Shown: piece by piece, positions 44,371 through 52,952 of the stretch
Numbering within the stretch: position 1 is the first letter of the stretch
Layout of the letters: each line of letters starts with the position of its first letter
Position numbers and translations under genes: made by a program
The notes under the pieces: model-generated
The model's database searches: none
Told to the model about the DNA's origin: nothing
Seen by the model: the letters and a program-made list of their open reading frames with translations, nothing else
NCBI RefSeq assembly: GCF_021290965.1
Contig: NZ_JAJOYT010000011.1
Coordinates: 1-64,000 of the forward strand
Length of the DNA: 64,000 nt
Direction: 5' to 3'
DNA from: Rheinheimera faecalis
Lineage (GTDB): Bacteria; Pseudomonadota; Gammaproteobacteria; Enterobacterales; Alteromonadaceae

Positions 44371-44773
44371 AATACGCAAAGAGCTGTTGCGGGATGACCG
44401 CAACGGCAAACTGGCCGGGGTCTGTGCAGGTATTGCAGACTACTTTGGCTGGGAAGTGTGGTTAGTGCGGTTGATTGTAGTCACTTCGGTGTTGTTAGGT
44501 TTAGGTGGTTTGTTGCCTGTTTTGTACGTAGCAGCCTGGTTTATTCTGGAAAAGAAATCAGTGCATGAAGCGAAAAAAGGCCTGACTGAACCTTCTTACG
44601 ATGAGCGCCCTGTGGAAGTAAAAACCCGTGTATGGCAACGGGGGGAAGTGCCAAAGTCGGCCTTACACCACCTGGTCAATCAGTTTAATAGTCTGGAACT
44701 GCGGTTGCGCGACATGGAAACTCATGTCACCTCAGCCAAGTTTCAACTGAACAGAGAAATCAGCAAGTTATAG
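44363..44773 (+). CDS. pspC: Phage shock protein C
   Basis: 136 residues. The ATG at 44363 has GGAGGGAG upstream; an earlier in-frame ATG at 44333 is less likely. The PspC domain is present (LLRDDRNGKLAGVCAGIADYF then a transmembrane helix LIVVTSVLLGLGGLLPVLYVAAWF). The C-terminal cytoplasmic helix (FNSLELRLRDMETHV) contacts PspA. No pspD, pspE or pspG follows; ycjX comes next. Confidence 0.95.
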   Translation: MTKIRKELLRDDRNGKLAGVCAGIADYFGWEVWLVRLIVVTSVLLGLGGLLPVLYVAAWFILEKKSVHEAKKGLTEPSYDERPVEVKTRVWQRGEVPKSALHHLVNQFNSLELRLRDMETHVTSAKFQLNREISKL

Positions 44774-44830
44774 TTAAAGTAGGGAATACGTTTGCCAACC
44801 TGTCGATAAGACGCCAACTAGGATCACTGC

Positions 44831-46210
44831 ATGGATTGGTTAAAAAAGGCGCGCTGGCACTCAGAACAACTGACACAGCGGGCCTTTCACCGTCAGCTCA
44901 GACTGGGCGTGACAGGCTTAAGCGGCGCAGGAAAAACTGCGCTCTTGACTGCGATAGTGCACCAGCTGACACAAAGTCACTCTTCTCATTTACCTTTTTT
45001 TTCTGTGATGCAAAACCGCTGGTTAGGCGCCCGCATTGATGATAATCAGTTGCCACAGCTGCCACGTTTTGGTTTTGAAAAAAACTTAAGCTACCTGCAA
45101 CAGCAACCTGCCTGCTGGCCTCCGTCTACTGTCGGCTGGAGTCAGTTGACCTTAGCATTGCGTTATCAACCTGAATCTAGCCTACGTGCCCGTTTTCAGG
45201 ATTATCAGGAAACCGAATTGGTGCTGGTGGATTATCCGGGTGAGTGGTTGCTTGATTTGCCTATGCTGCAACAAAGTTATCAGCAGTGGTGTGAACAAAG
45301 CTGGTTGCTGTTTACCCAATCCCATAGGGCTGCCACCTCAGAAGAGTTTAGAAAGCGGCTAGAGGCCATTGATTTAAATGATGCTTCAGTGCTTTCTGTG
45401 CAAGAGCTATGCACTGAATACAGCAGCTTATTGCAGCAATTCCGTGAAGTGGCAGGCGCTTATTTAAATCAGCCAGGCCGGTTATTGGTGCCTGGTGAAT
45501 TTGAAGGTACACCTTTATTGCAGCTATTGCCTTTGTTGCCAGAACAATTGGCACAAGGTGGCGCTTTGGTGGACTTGATGCAAAAGCATTTTGTCAGTTA
45601 CCAAAGCAAAGTGATTGAGCCTTTTTATCGCCAGTACTTTTCAGGTTTAGACCGTCAGGTGGTGTTGGTTGATATTTTGGGCGCACTGAATGCAGGTGAG
45701 TCAGCGCTTTTAGAGCTGAAGCAAAGTTTGTTGCTGATTTTACAAAGTTTTGATTATGGCCCTGAACACTGGCTGCGGCGTATTTTTAAACCACGGATCA
45801 GTAAGGTGTTATTTGCTGTCAGTAAAGCCGATCATGTCACACCGGACCAGCATCAGGCGCTGACTTTGTTATTGCAGCAGCTCTTGTTGCAGCATTTACA
45901 GAGTGTGAAGTTTCAGCTTTGTCCGTACGAAGTCATGGCGATAGCCGCTATTAAAGCCAGTGAAGCAGGTTTTGTGAAACAAAATGGTCAGCAGCAACCT
46001 TGTTTACGCGGCCTTAGTGCACAAACAGGAGAGGCTCTGACGTATTATCCGGGTGATGTGCCACGCTACTGGCCGGATCATCAGCTATTTACCGAACATC
46101 ATTTTGAATTTCAGTCCCTGGCGCCTTTGCCATGGCCTAAACAGCAAGTGCTGCAACATATCCGTCTGGATCATCTGCTGGAGTACCTGTTAGGAGATAA
46201 ACTGACATGA
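44831..46210 (+). CDS. ycjX: YcjX-like P-loop protein (DUF463)
   Basis: 459 residues with an N-terminal Walker A (GVTGLSGAGKTALLTAIVHQL) of the YcjX/DUF463 GTPase-like family. LVDYPGEWLLDLPML corresponds to the DxxG switch region. Function unknown; in enterics ycjX and ycjF are part of the PspF regulon. The 57-bp gap from pspC is consistent with a shared transcript. It overlaps ycjF by 4 bp (ATGA). Confidence 0.92.
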   Translation: MDWLKKARWHSEQLTQRAFHRQLRLGVTGLSGAGKTALLTAIVHQLTQSHSSHLPFFSVMQNRWLGARIDDNQLPQLPRFGFEKNLSYLQQQPACWPPSTVGWSQLTLALRYQPESSLRARFQDYQETELVLVDYPGEWLLDLPMLQQSYQQWCEQSWLLFTQSHRAATSEEFRKRLEAIDLNDASVLSVQELCTEYSSLLQQFREVAGAYLNQPGRLLVPGEFEGTPLLQLLPLLPEQLAQGGALVDLMQKHFVSYQSKVIEPFYRQYFSGLDRQVVLVDILGALNAGESALLELKQSLLLILQSFDYGPEHWLRRIFKPRISKVLFAVSKADHVTPDQHQALTLLLQQLLLQHLQSVKFQLCPYEVMAIAAIKASEAGFVKQNGQQQPCLRGLSAQTGEALTYYPGDVPRYWPDHQLFTEHHFEFQSLAPLPWPKQQVLQHIRLDHLLEYLLGDKLT

Positions 46211-47220
46211 CAGATTTAAAACAAGCCAAAAGCTTTAAAGAGGCCGATTTTATTGGCTCTGATGCGGTTTCAGAACTGCCTATGGCAAAGGCTGTGCAGT
46301 TTGAGCAGGCAGATTTTATGGTTGAACCACACCTCGAGCCAGAACCACCAAAACGCAAGCCTGTGTCGGCGCTAATGTGGGCTGGGATCAGTAGTGTTGT
46401 GCTGTTAGTGTCTGTTGCCTTGTACAGCGCCGTGACTACTATCCAGCAGGCTTTTATAGCGCCTGGTATCAGTACTGTGCTGGAAGCCTTATTTTGTGCC
46501 GCTTTATTAACTTTAGGCAGCCTGCTGGTTTTGCGCGAATGGCGCTTGTGGCGACGTTTAGCCAAAACCCGCACCTGGCAGCAGGCCCATCAACGTATTC
46601 ATGCCAGTATTCAGTACGGTGAGGCACAACAGCTCTGTCTGGATATTGCTGCAGTTCTGCCTGAATCAACACAACAGGATGTGGCGGACTGGAAAGCACA
46701 AAAACAAGCAGAACATAGCGATCAGGAACTGCTGGATTTATTTGAACTCAAAGTGCTGAGCAAAGCCGATGCAAAAGTGCGTCAGCAAATTCATCAGGCC
46801 TCGGCCGACGCCGCTATGGCCGTTGCCGTCAGTCCTTTTGCCTTGGCTGATATGCTGCTGGTCATGTGGCGCACCAGTAAATTGTTGCGTCAGATGGCTG
46901 AAAGTTATGGTGCTTCATTGGGCCAATTGCGCAGTTTGATCCTGATTAAACACTTATTTGCTGCTTTGTTATGGGCAGGCAGTTCGGAGCTGGCGTTGGA
47001 TCTGGGTTCAGATGTACTGGGGGCTGAACTGACCAGCAAATTATCGATGCGGGCAGGGCAGGGCTTAATTGCCGGTATGCTGGTGGCTCGTTTAGGTTTA
47101 GCTGCACAGCAATTGCTACGTCCTTTGCCATTGGCGAAAAGTCAGAAGTTAAGTTTGCTGGATTTAAGTAAAGCCTTAGTGCGGCGTTTGCTCGGTAAGG
47201 CAGCTCCTTTGTCAACTTAA
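46207..47220 (+). CDS. ycjF: YcjF-family membrane protein (DUF697)
   Basis: 337 residues. An acidic/hydrophilic N-terminal ~55 residues precede two transmembrane helices (VLLVSVALYSAVTTI and LEALFCAALLTLGSLLVL). The C-terminal DUF697-type region includes VAVSPFALADMLLVMWRTSKLLRQMAE and GQGLIAGMLVARLG. Inner-membrane partner of YcjX; function unknown. In E. coli tyrR follows directly; here megL and phhAB lie between them. Confidence 0.92.
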   Translation: MTDLKQAKSFKEADFIGSDAVSELPMAKAVQFEQADFMVEPHLEPEPPKRKPVSALMWAGISSVVLLVSVALYSAVTTIQQAFIAPGISTVLEALFCAALLTLGSLLVLREWRLWRRLAKTRTWQQAHQRIHASIQYGEAQQLCLDIAAVLPESTQQDVADWKAQKQAEHSDQELLDLFELKVLSKADAKVRQQIHQASADAAMAVAVSPFALADMLLVMWRTSKLLRQMAESYGASLGQLRSLILIKHLFAALLWAGSSELALDLGSDVLGAELTSKLSMRAGQGLIAGMLVARLGLAAQQLLRPLPLAKSQKLSLLDLSKALVRRLLGKAAPLST

Positions 47221-47249
47221 CGCTACATCTCTTGTCGTTTCTACTCAAA

Positions 47250-47275
47250 CTGACGGTGCTGCTTCAGACCGTCAG
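47250..47275 (+). terminator. Possible terminator after ycjF
   Basis: Stem CTGACGG / CCGTCAG with a 12-nt loop. Only a weak T-rich tail (ATGTCTATAT) follows. Confidence 0.4.
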
Positions 47276-47372
47276 ATGTCTATATGCCTTGTCGCTGATA
47301 TAACCTTTTGTTTAGATAAAATAAAAAAACGCATAACAAGTTATGTCATAAAAATCCAGCGACAGGTGTCCT

Positions 47373-48575
47373 ATGAGCAAGCAGTACAGTCATCCTGATA
47401 CGGTATGTATCCATGCAGGAAAAACCGGGTTAAACCCACATGGCGCTTTAGCCACGCCTTTGTACCAAACCTCCACTTTTGTATTTGATAGTGCCGAACA
47501 AGGCGCAGCCCGTTTTGCCGGTGAAGAGCCAGGTTATATCTACACTCGTTTAGGTAATCCAACCACACGTGAGCTGGAACTGAAAGTTGCAGCTTTGGAA
47601 GGCATGGAAGATGCCGCTGCGACAGCTACTGGCATGGGCGCTGTGGCTGCTGCCACTATGGCCTTTTTACAGCAAGGCGATCATCTGATTGCCAGCAAAG
47701 CCATTTATGGCTGTAGCTTTGCACTTTTTAATCATCAGTTTGCCCGCTACGGTATAGACGTTAGTTTTGTTGATATGACAGATCACAACGCCATCAAACA
47801 AGCGCTTAAACCTAATACCAAAATGATTTTTGCAGAAACCCCGATTAATCCGACTTTGACTGTGCTGGATTTAGATTTTATTGGCCAGTTTGCCAAACAG
47901 CATCAGCTGGTTTCGGTGATCGACAACACCTTCCTGACCCCTTTACTGCAAAAGCCGGCTGATTACGGCATAGACCTTATTTTGCATAGCGCGACCAAGT
48001 ACCTGAACGGCCATGGTGATGTGGTCGCAGGTATTATTGTCGGCAGCACTGAGCGCATTACTCAGATTAAACTGACTACCTTAAAAGATATGGGCGCAAC
48101 CATCAGCCCCCATGATGCCTGGCTGATTATCCGTGGTTTAAAAACCTTGTCGGTGCGGATGGAGCGACATTGTCAGAATGCGCAAAAAGTAGCGGAATTC
48201 CTTGAAACTCATCCGGCCATAGGCCAGGTCTATTACCCGGGGTTAAAGTCTCATCCGGGTTACAAATTTATCGGCAAACAAATGAAAGCGGCCGGTGGGG
48301 TATTGGCCTTTGAGCTGAACGGCAGTCTGGATGATGGTCGTTATTTTATTAATCAATGTACCTTATTCAGTCTGGCGGTCAGCCTTGGCGATGCAGAGTC
48401 GCTTATTCAACATCCTGCTTCTATGACTCATAGTCCTTACAGTGCCGAAGAGCGGCAGATGGCTGGTATCAGTGATGGCTTAATTCGCATTTCTGTAGGG
48501 CTTGAGCATGTTGAAGATATTATTGCGGACCTGGCACAGGCGCTGACCCTGATGCAGCAACGTCAGCAGGGCTAA
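47373..48575 (+). CDS. megL: Methionine gamma-lyase (PLP-dependent Cys/Met metabolism enzyme)
   Basis: 400 residues. It cleaves L-methionine to methanethiol, 2-oxobutyrate and ammonia. The PLP lysine is in HSATKYLNGHGD. YIYTRLGNPTTRELE is the conserved phosphate-binding/entrance segment. YGCSF carries the Cys diagnostic of methionine gamma-lyases, which cystathionine lyases and synthases generally lack; SVSLGDAESLIQHPASMTHS-type C-terminal residues are also typical. Single gene with its own AT-rich promoter region. A broad-specificity homocysteine/cystathionine lyase is the alternative. Confidence 0.85.
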   Translation: MSKQYSHPDTVCIHAGKTGLNPHGALATPLYQTSTFVFDSAEQGAARFAGEEPGYIYTRLGNPTTRELELKVAALEGMEDAAATATGMGAVAAATMAFLQQGDHLIASKAIYGCSFALFNHQFARYGIDVSFVDMTDHNAIKQALKPNTKMIFAETPINPTLTVLDLDFIGQFAKQHQLVSVIDNTFLTPLLQKPADYGIDLILHSATKYLNGHGDVVAGIIVGSTERITQIKLTTLKDMGATISPHDAWLIIRGLKTLSVRMERHCQNAQKVAEFLETHPAIGQVYYPGLKSHPGYKFIGKQMKAAGGVLAFELNGSLDDGRYFINQCTLFSLAVSLGDAESLIQHPASMTHSPYSAEERQMAGISDGLIRISVGLEHVEDIIADLAQALTLMQQRQQG

Positions 48576-48584
48576 GAGTTTTGT

Positions 48585-48602
48585 TGTAACCATAGCTTTA
48601 CA
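48585..48602 (+). promoter_or_regulatory. TyrR box upstream of phhA
   Basis: TGTAAC-N6-TTTACA, one mismatch from the strong TyrR-box consensus TGTAAA-N6-TTTACA. It lies 125 bp upstream of phhA, consistent with activation by the TyrR encoded downstream. Confidence 0.75.
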
Positions 48603-48611
48603 AAAATAACA

Positions 48612-48633
48612 GAGTTGACGTTCACGTCAACTC
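48612..48633. promoter_or_regulatory. Palindrome in the phhA leader region (possible operator)
   Basis: Perfect arms GAGTTGACG / CGTCAACTC with a 4-nt centre and no T-tract, so not a typical terminator. The TTGACGT-N2-ACGTCAA core resembles operators of MerR-type (LiuR-like) catabolic regulators as I recall them. Function unproven. Confidence 0.45.
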
Positions 48634-48726
48634 GACCATGGGTTAACAGCTGTTGTCCAATCCTCTAGTATCGGCCGCAACTAAAAGGTTGATAAAACCA
48701 CTATAAGATCGAAACAACAGGGTTCT

Positions 48727-49527
48727 ATGAGCAAATCAAGTAAATACGTATCGCACCAGTCGGATGAAGATGGCTTTATTCATTGGTCGGCCGACGAAAA
48801 TAAAATCTGGTCTGAGTTAATGCAGCGTCAGTTGTCCTGCATTGAAGGTAAAGCCTGTGATGAATATCTGGATGGACTGAAAAAGCTTAATTTGCCATTG
48901 GATCGTATTCCGCAGCTGGCCGAAATTAATGCAGTATTGGAGCCTGCTACAGGCTGGAAAGTCACGGAAGTGCCAGCCCTCATTAGTTTTGACCGCTTTT
49001 TCCAGTTATTAGCCAATAAAGAGTTTCCGGTCGCGACTTTTATCCGGAGCAGAGAAGAGTTTGATTACCTGCAGGAACCTGATGTGTTCCACGAAATATT
49101 TGGTCACTGCGCCATGCTGACCCATCCGGCTTTTGCTGAATTTACCCACACTTACGGCAAACTGGGCTTAGCGGCCAGCAAGGAAGACCGTGTATACCTG
49201 GCGCGTTTGTACTGGTTCACCATCGAATTTGGTTTGTTAAACAGTAAAGATGGTTTGCGGATTTATGGCGGCGGTATTTTGTCCTCACCTGGTGAAACTC
49301 AATACGCCATCAGCTCTGACGTGCCAGAGCGTAAAGCCTTTGATGTTGTGGATGTGCTGCGTACGCCTTACCGTATCGATATTATGCAGCCGGTGTATTT
49401 TATGATTAATTCGATTAACGATTTATTTGATGTATCCCAATTGGATTTGATGGCTATGGTACAACAAGCCCGATCTCTGGGTTTACATGCTCCTAAATTT
49501 CCGCCTAAAGAAAAAAAGGCAGGCTAA
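48727..49527 (+). CDS. phhA: Phenylalanine 4-hydroxylase
   Basis: 266 residues, the bacterial length (catalytic domain only, no ACT regulatory domain). It converts phenylalanine to tyrosine with tetrahydropterin and O2. The Fe ligands are the two His of DVFHEIFGHCAML and the Glu of LYWFTIEFGLL. First of the phhA-phhB pair, with a TyrR box upstream. Confidence 0.97.
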   Translation: MSKSSKYVSHQSDEDGFIHWSADENKIWSELMQRQLSCIEGKACDEYLDGLKKLNLPLDRIPQLAEINAVLEPATGWKVTEVPALISFDRFFQLLANKEFPVATFIRSREEFDYLQEPDVFHEIFGHCAMLTHPAFAEFTHTYGKLGLAASKEDRVYLARLYWFTIEFGLLNSKDGLRIYGGGILSSPGETQYAISSDVPERKAFDVVDVLRTPYRIDIMQPVYFMINSINDLFDVSQLDLMAMVQQARSLGLHAPKFPPKEKKAG

Positions 49528-49554
49528 GCCTTGCCTATAACAGAGAACACTCTA

Positions 49555-49896
49555 ATGTCTGAATTAAAACAAGCGAAATGTGAAGCCTGCCGTGCTGATG
49601 CACCTAAGGTATCGGATGAAGAATTAGCCCAACTGATGCACCAGATCCCGGACTGGACCCCAGTGGCCCGCGATGGCATTTTACAACTGGAGCGTGAGTT
49701 CAAATTTAAGAACTTTAAGCTGGCATGGGCTTTTCATCAGAAAGTGGCGCAGTTGGCTGAAGATGAAGGCCACCACCCAGCCTTGTTGCTGGAATGGGGC
49801 AAGCTGACAGTGACCTGGTGGTCGCATTCGATTAAAGGCCTGCATAAAAACGATTTTATCTGCGCTGCTAAAACTGACGCTTTGTTAGTTTCTTAA
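49555..49896 (+). CDS. phhB: Pterin-4a-carbinolamine dehydratase
   Basis: 113 residues. It dehydrates 4a-hydroxytetrahydrobiopterin so that the PhhA cofactor can be recycled. [20 protein letters not shown] contains the conserved HHP motif and the WGKLTVTWW strand. The ATG at 49555 is preferred (GAGAA upstream and family length) over an earlier in-frame start at 49531. 27 bp after phhA, same operon. Confidence 0.95.
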   Translation: MSELKQAKCEACRADAPKVSDEELAQLMHQIPDWTPVARDGILQLEREFKFKNFKLAWAFHQKVAQLAEDEGHHPALLLEWGKLTVTWWSHSIKGLHKNDFICAAKTDALLVS

Positions 49897-49911
49897 TATC
49901 TGCGGTTGTAG

Positions 49912-49932
49912 GGGATGGGCTTGTCCCATCCC
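49912..49932 (+). terminator. Hairpin after phhB
   Basis: Perfect 8-bp stem GGGATGGG / CCCATCCC with a 5-nt loop, without a strong T-tract. Possible terminator or dispersed palindrome. Confidence 0.45.
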
Positions 49933-50013
49933 GTCTTGCCAGCAACACTCAGGCCCAACAATTTGATCCCGCCAGTCGTGACTGCCCATGCTCCGCACAG
50001 AGTCCCAAGGGGT

Positions 50014-50031
50014 TGTGCATATTTCTTTACA
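50014..50031 (+). promoter_or_regulatory. TyrR box in the tyrR promoter
   Basis: TGTGCA-N6-TTTACA, two mismatches to the TyrR consensus. It overlaps a candidate promoter (TTGTGC at 50013, TAATAC at 50034), suggesting autorepression. 73 bp before tyrR. Confidence 0.6.
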
Positions 50032-50104
50032 AATAATACTGGTCTGCCCGAGCCTCTTTACCGTATGATTAAATCTAAGCACAAGCTTGAGGTGGTTTAG
50101 TATC

Positions 50105-51667
50105 ATGAGGTTAGAAATTCATTGCCAGGACCGACTGGGTATTACTCAGGAAGTGTTAAATATCCTGGTCAGTTATCAGCTGGATTTACGTGGTATCGAA
50201 GTGGATCCGACCCTGGGCCGGATTTTTGTATCCTTCCCAACAGTCGAGTTTGAAAAATTTCAGGAGCTGATGGCAAAAATCCGCCGTATTCCTGGCGTTG
50301 ATGACGTCAAGACCACTGCTTTTATGCCATCCGAGCGTGAACACAACGAACTGAGCACCTTATTACGCACTTTGCCTGATGGCATTATTGCCGTAGATAC
50401 CCGTGCGAATGTCACCATTATTAATGAAGCAGCGCTTGAAGCCTTGTCTATGGAGCGCAGCGCTATTGAAGGTCAGTCACTGACTGCCATGGTCAAAGGT
50501 TTTAATTTAAGCCGCTGGCTGGAAAGTGATGATGTACTGGCCCAAACCCGCCGGGTAGAAATTCAGAACAAACGATTTATCGCCGATTTATTGCCTGTAG
50601 TAGTGCCTGATGATTCAGGCAAAGATATTCTGGCTGGCGCTGTACTGAACCTGAAATCTGAAAGCCGTTTGGGCGAGCAGATGGTGGTGTTTAAAAAAGG
50701 CGATCAGGAAAGTTTTAATAACTTACATGCCCACAGCAATTTAATGCGCAAAGTGGTGCGTGAAGCCAAGAAAATGGCTCAGCTGGATGCTCCTATTTTG
50801 ATTATGGGCGAAACCGGCACGGGCAAAGAAGTACTGGCCCGCGCTTGTCATGCTGCGAGCAGCAGAACAGGCAAACCATTTTTAGCGGTAAACGTCGCTG
50901 CCATGCCGGATTTAGTGGCAGAGTCTGAACTCTTTGGTCATGGCCCCAATGCATTCCCTGGTGCCAGTGAAGCGAAAAAAGGTATTTTTGAACAAGCCAA
51001 TAAAGGCACTGTCTTCCTTGATGAAGTCGGCGAGATGTCGCGTGAGCTGCAAACTAAGCTGATCCGCTTTTTGCAGGATGGCAGTTTCCGTCGTGTCGGC
51101 GATGAAAACGAAGTGAAAGTCGACGTGCGGGTGATTTGCACCACGCAAAAAGACTTACCCACCATGGTGCAGGAAGGCAAATTCCGTGAAGACTTGTTCT
51201 ACCGTCTAAATGTGCTGACACTCAACCTGCCGCCACTGCGTGAGCGTAAACAGGATGTTGTGCCTTTGGCTGAGTTTTTCATTGCCCGTTTTGCTGCCCG
51301 TTTAGGCCGCAAAGCTCCGAAAATGACCGACTCCTGCGCGCATTTTCTGCAACATTACCCCTGGCCTGGCAATGTGCGCCAGTTAGAAAATGCCTTGTAC
51401 CGCGCTGTGACTTTGCTCGAAGGTTATGAACTGGATAAAGAGCATATGCAGTTGCCAAGTTATACCAGTGACTTTGGTTATCTGGAAAAAGACTTTGATG
51501 GCACTTTAGACGAAGCGGTGCGAAATTTTGAAGCGGATTTACTTCGAAAACTCTATCCGGCTTATCCAAGTTCGCGCCAATTAGCGAAAAAACTTGGTTT
51601 AAGTCACACAGCTGTGGCCAATAAACTGCGTGAATATGGCATTAACCGCAAGAGCGTAAAAATTTAG
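50105..51667 (+). CDS. tyrR: TyrR/PhhR aromatic amino acid regulator
   Basis: 520 residues. MRLEIHCQDRLGITQEVLNI opens the N-terminal ACT domain exactly as in TyrR. A PAS domain follows (residues ~80-190), then an AAA+ domain (Walker A GETGTGKEVLARACHAAS; Walker B GTVFLDEVGEMS) and a C-terminal HTH (SSRQLAKKLGLSHTAVANKLREYG). The sigma54 loop GAFTGA is altered to NAFPGA, so it probably acts on sigma70 promoters like E. coli TyrR. It lies in the middle of the phenylalanine/tyrosine catabolic cluster it presumably controls. Confidence 0.95.
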   Translation: MRLEIHCQDRLGITQEVLNILVSYQLDLRGIEVDPTLGRIFVSFPTVEFEKFQELMAKIRRIPGVDDVKTTAFMPSEREHNELSTLLRTLPDGIIAVDTRANVTIINEAALEALSMERSAIEGQSLTAMVKGFNLSRWLESDDVLAQTRRVEIQNKRFIADLLPVVVPDDSGKDILAGAVLNLKSESRLGEQMVVFKKGDQESFNNLHAHSNLMRKVVREAKKMAQLDAPILIMGETGTGKEVLARACHAASSRTGKPFLAVNVAAMPDLVAESELFGHGPNAFPGASEAKKGIFEQANKGTVFLDEVGEMSRELQTKLIRFLQDGSFRRVGDENEVKVDVRVICTTQKDLPTMVQEGKFREDLFYRLNVLTLNLPPLRERKQDVVPLAEFFIARFAARLGRKAPKMTDSCAHFLQHYPWPGNVRQLENALYRAVTLLEGYELDKEHMQLPSYTSDFGYLEKDFDGTLDEAVRNFEADLLRKLYPAYPSSRQLAKKLGLSHTAVANKLREYGINRKSVKI

Positions 51668-51698
51668 ATACGCTTTGTGTGATTTGCTCTACAAATGG

Positions 51699-51729
51699 AA
51701 GGCTCTAAAGCTGGTTTTAGGGCCTTTTT
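51699..51729 (+). terminator. tyrR terminator
   Basis: Stem AAGGCTCTAAA / TTTAGGGCCTT (one wobble) with a 6-nt loop, followed by TTT. Confidence 0.85.
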
Positions 51730-51757
51730 GGTTCTTATTTAAGCAAAGATGCGTTTT

Positions 51758-51775
51758 TGTCAGTTAATCTGTACA
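51758..51775 (+). promoter_or_regulatory. Candidate TyrR box upstream of hppD
   Basis: TGTCAG-N6-TGTACA, three mismatches to consensus but embedded in a larger dyad (TTTTGT...ACAAAA). It lies after the tyrR terminator and 111 bp before hppD. Confidence 0.45.
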
Positions 51776-51885
51776 AAATCGAGCTTTTATCGCCATTCAG
51801 CCATCCGTTGACCCTCTCTTCCATTTTTTTCCGGCAAGCGCAAGATAAGCACAAACTTGCCTTATTTTTGTCTGGAGACACTCTT

Positions 51886-52950
51886 ATGTTTGACCCTATT
51901 AACCCTTTGGGCACCGATGGTTTTGAATTTGTTGAATACACTGCCGCCACAGCGCAGGGCATTGCAGACCTGAAGCAACTGTTTAAATCGTTAGGTTTTA
52001 CTGAAGTGGCCAAACACCGCTCTAAAGAGGCCTGGTTATACAAACAAGGTGACGTGAATTTTATTGTGAACGGTCAGCCAAATTCTCAGGCCGAACAATT
52101 TGCTGCCGAACATGGTCCAAGCGTCTGTGCTATGGCGTTCCGTGTCAAAGATGCTGCTGAAGCCTTAAAACATGCCGTCGCTAATGGCGCTAAAGCCTAT
52201 CAGAATCAGGTGGGCCCTATGGAGCTAAATATCCCTGCTGTCTATGGCATTGGTAGCAGCCTGCTGTATTTTGTCGACCGTTATGGTCAGAATTCTGTTT
52301 ACGACGTTGATTTCAAATTCCATGATAACTGGCAGGCCGAAATGGCGAAAAATCAGGTCGGTTTAGAAGTCATCGATCACCTGACGCACAACGTCCGTCG
52401 CGGCAATATGGCACTGTGGGCTGGTTTTTATGAGCGTATCGGTAACTTCCGTGAAATCCGTTATTTTGATATCGAAGGCAAGCTGACAGGCCTGGTATCT
52501 AAAGCAATGACAGCTCCTTGTGGCAAAATCCGTATTCCAATTAACGAGTCTTCGGATGATAAATCTCAGATCGAAGAATTTATCCGTGAATACAAAGGTG
52601 AAGGCATCCAGCATATTGCTCTGACCACAGACGATATCTACGAAACAGTCCGCACTCTGCGTCAGCGTGGCATGGACTTTATGCCAACCCCAGATACTTA
52701 CTACGAGCGTGTTAATGCCCGGGTTGAAGGTCACACTGAAGATCTAGACCAGTTGAAAGCGTTACGTATTCTGATCGACGGTGCACCAATGAAAGACGGT
52801 ATTTTATTGCAGATCTTCACCCAAACTGTGATTGGCCCTGTATTCTTTGAAATCATTCAGCGTAAAGGCAATGAAGGTTTTGGTGAAGGTAACTTCAAAG
52901 CTTTATTCGAATCCATTGAAGAAGATCAAATCCGTCGCGGAGTTATTTAA
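51886..52950 (+). CDS. hppD: 4-Hydroxyphenylpyruvate dioxygenase
   Basis: 354 residues from the ATG at 51886 (GGAG 9 nt upstream); upstream in-frame codons are not family-like. It converts 4-hydroxyphenylpyruvate to homogentisate. Two vicinal-oxygen-chelate halves. Fe ligands are His in VIDHLTHNV, His in GIQHIALTT and Glu in FFEIIQRKG. First gene of hppD-hmgA-fahA-maiA, 2 bp before hmgA. Confidence 0.97.
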   Translation: MFDPINPLGTDGFEFVEYTAATAQGIADLKQLFKSLGFTEVAKHRSKEAWLYKQGDVNFIVNGQPNSQAEQFAAEHGPSVCAMAFRVKDAAEALKHAVANGAKAYQNQVGPMELNIPAVYGIGSSLLYFVDRYGQNSVYDVDFKFHDNWQAEMAKNQVGLEVIDHLTHNVRRGNMALWAGFYERIGNFREIRYFDIEGKLTGLVSKAMTAPCGKIRIPINESSDDKSQIEEFIREYKGEGIQHIALTTDDIYETVRTLRQRGMDFMPTPDTYYERVNARVEGHTEDLDQLKALRILIDGAPMKDGILLQIFTQTVIGPVFFEIIQRKGNEGFGEGNFKALFESIEEDQIRRGVI

Positions 52951-52952
52951 TT

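Noticed and set aside
51676-51693. TyrR-like dyad TGTGTG-N6-TCTACA
   Set aside because: Four mismatches, and it lies before the tyrR terminator, so it cannot serve the hppD promoter; the site at 51758 is better placed.
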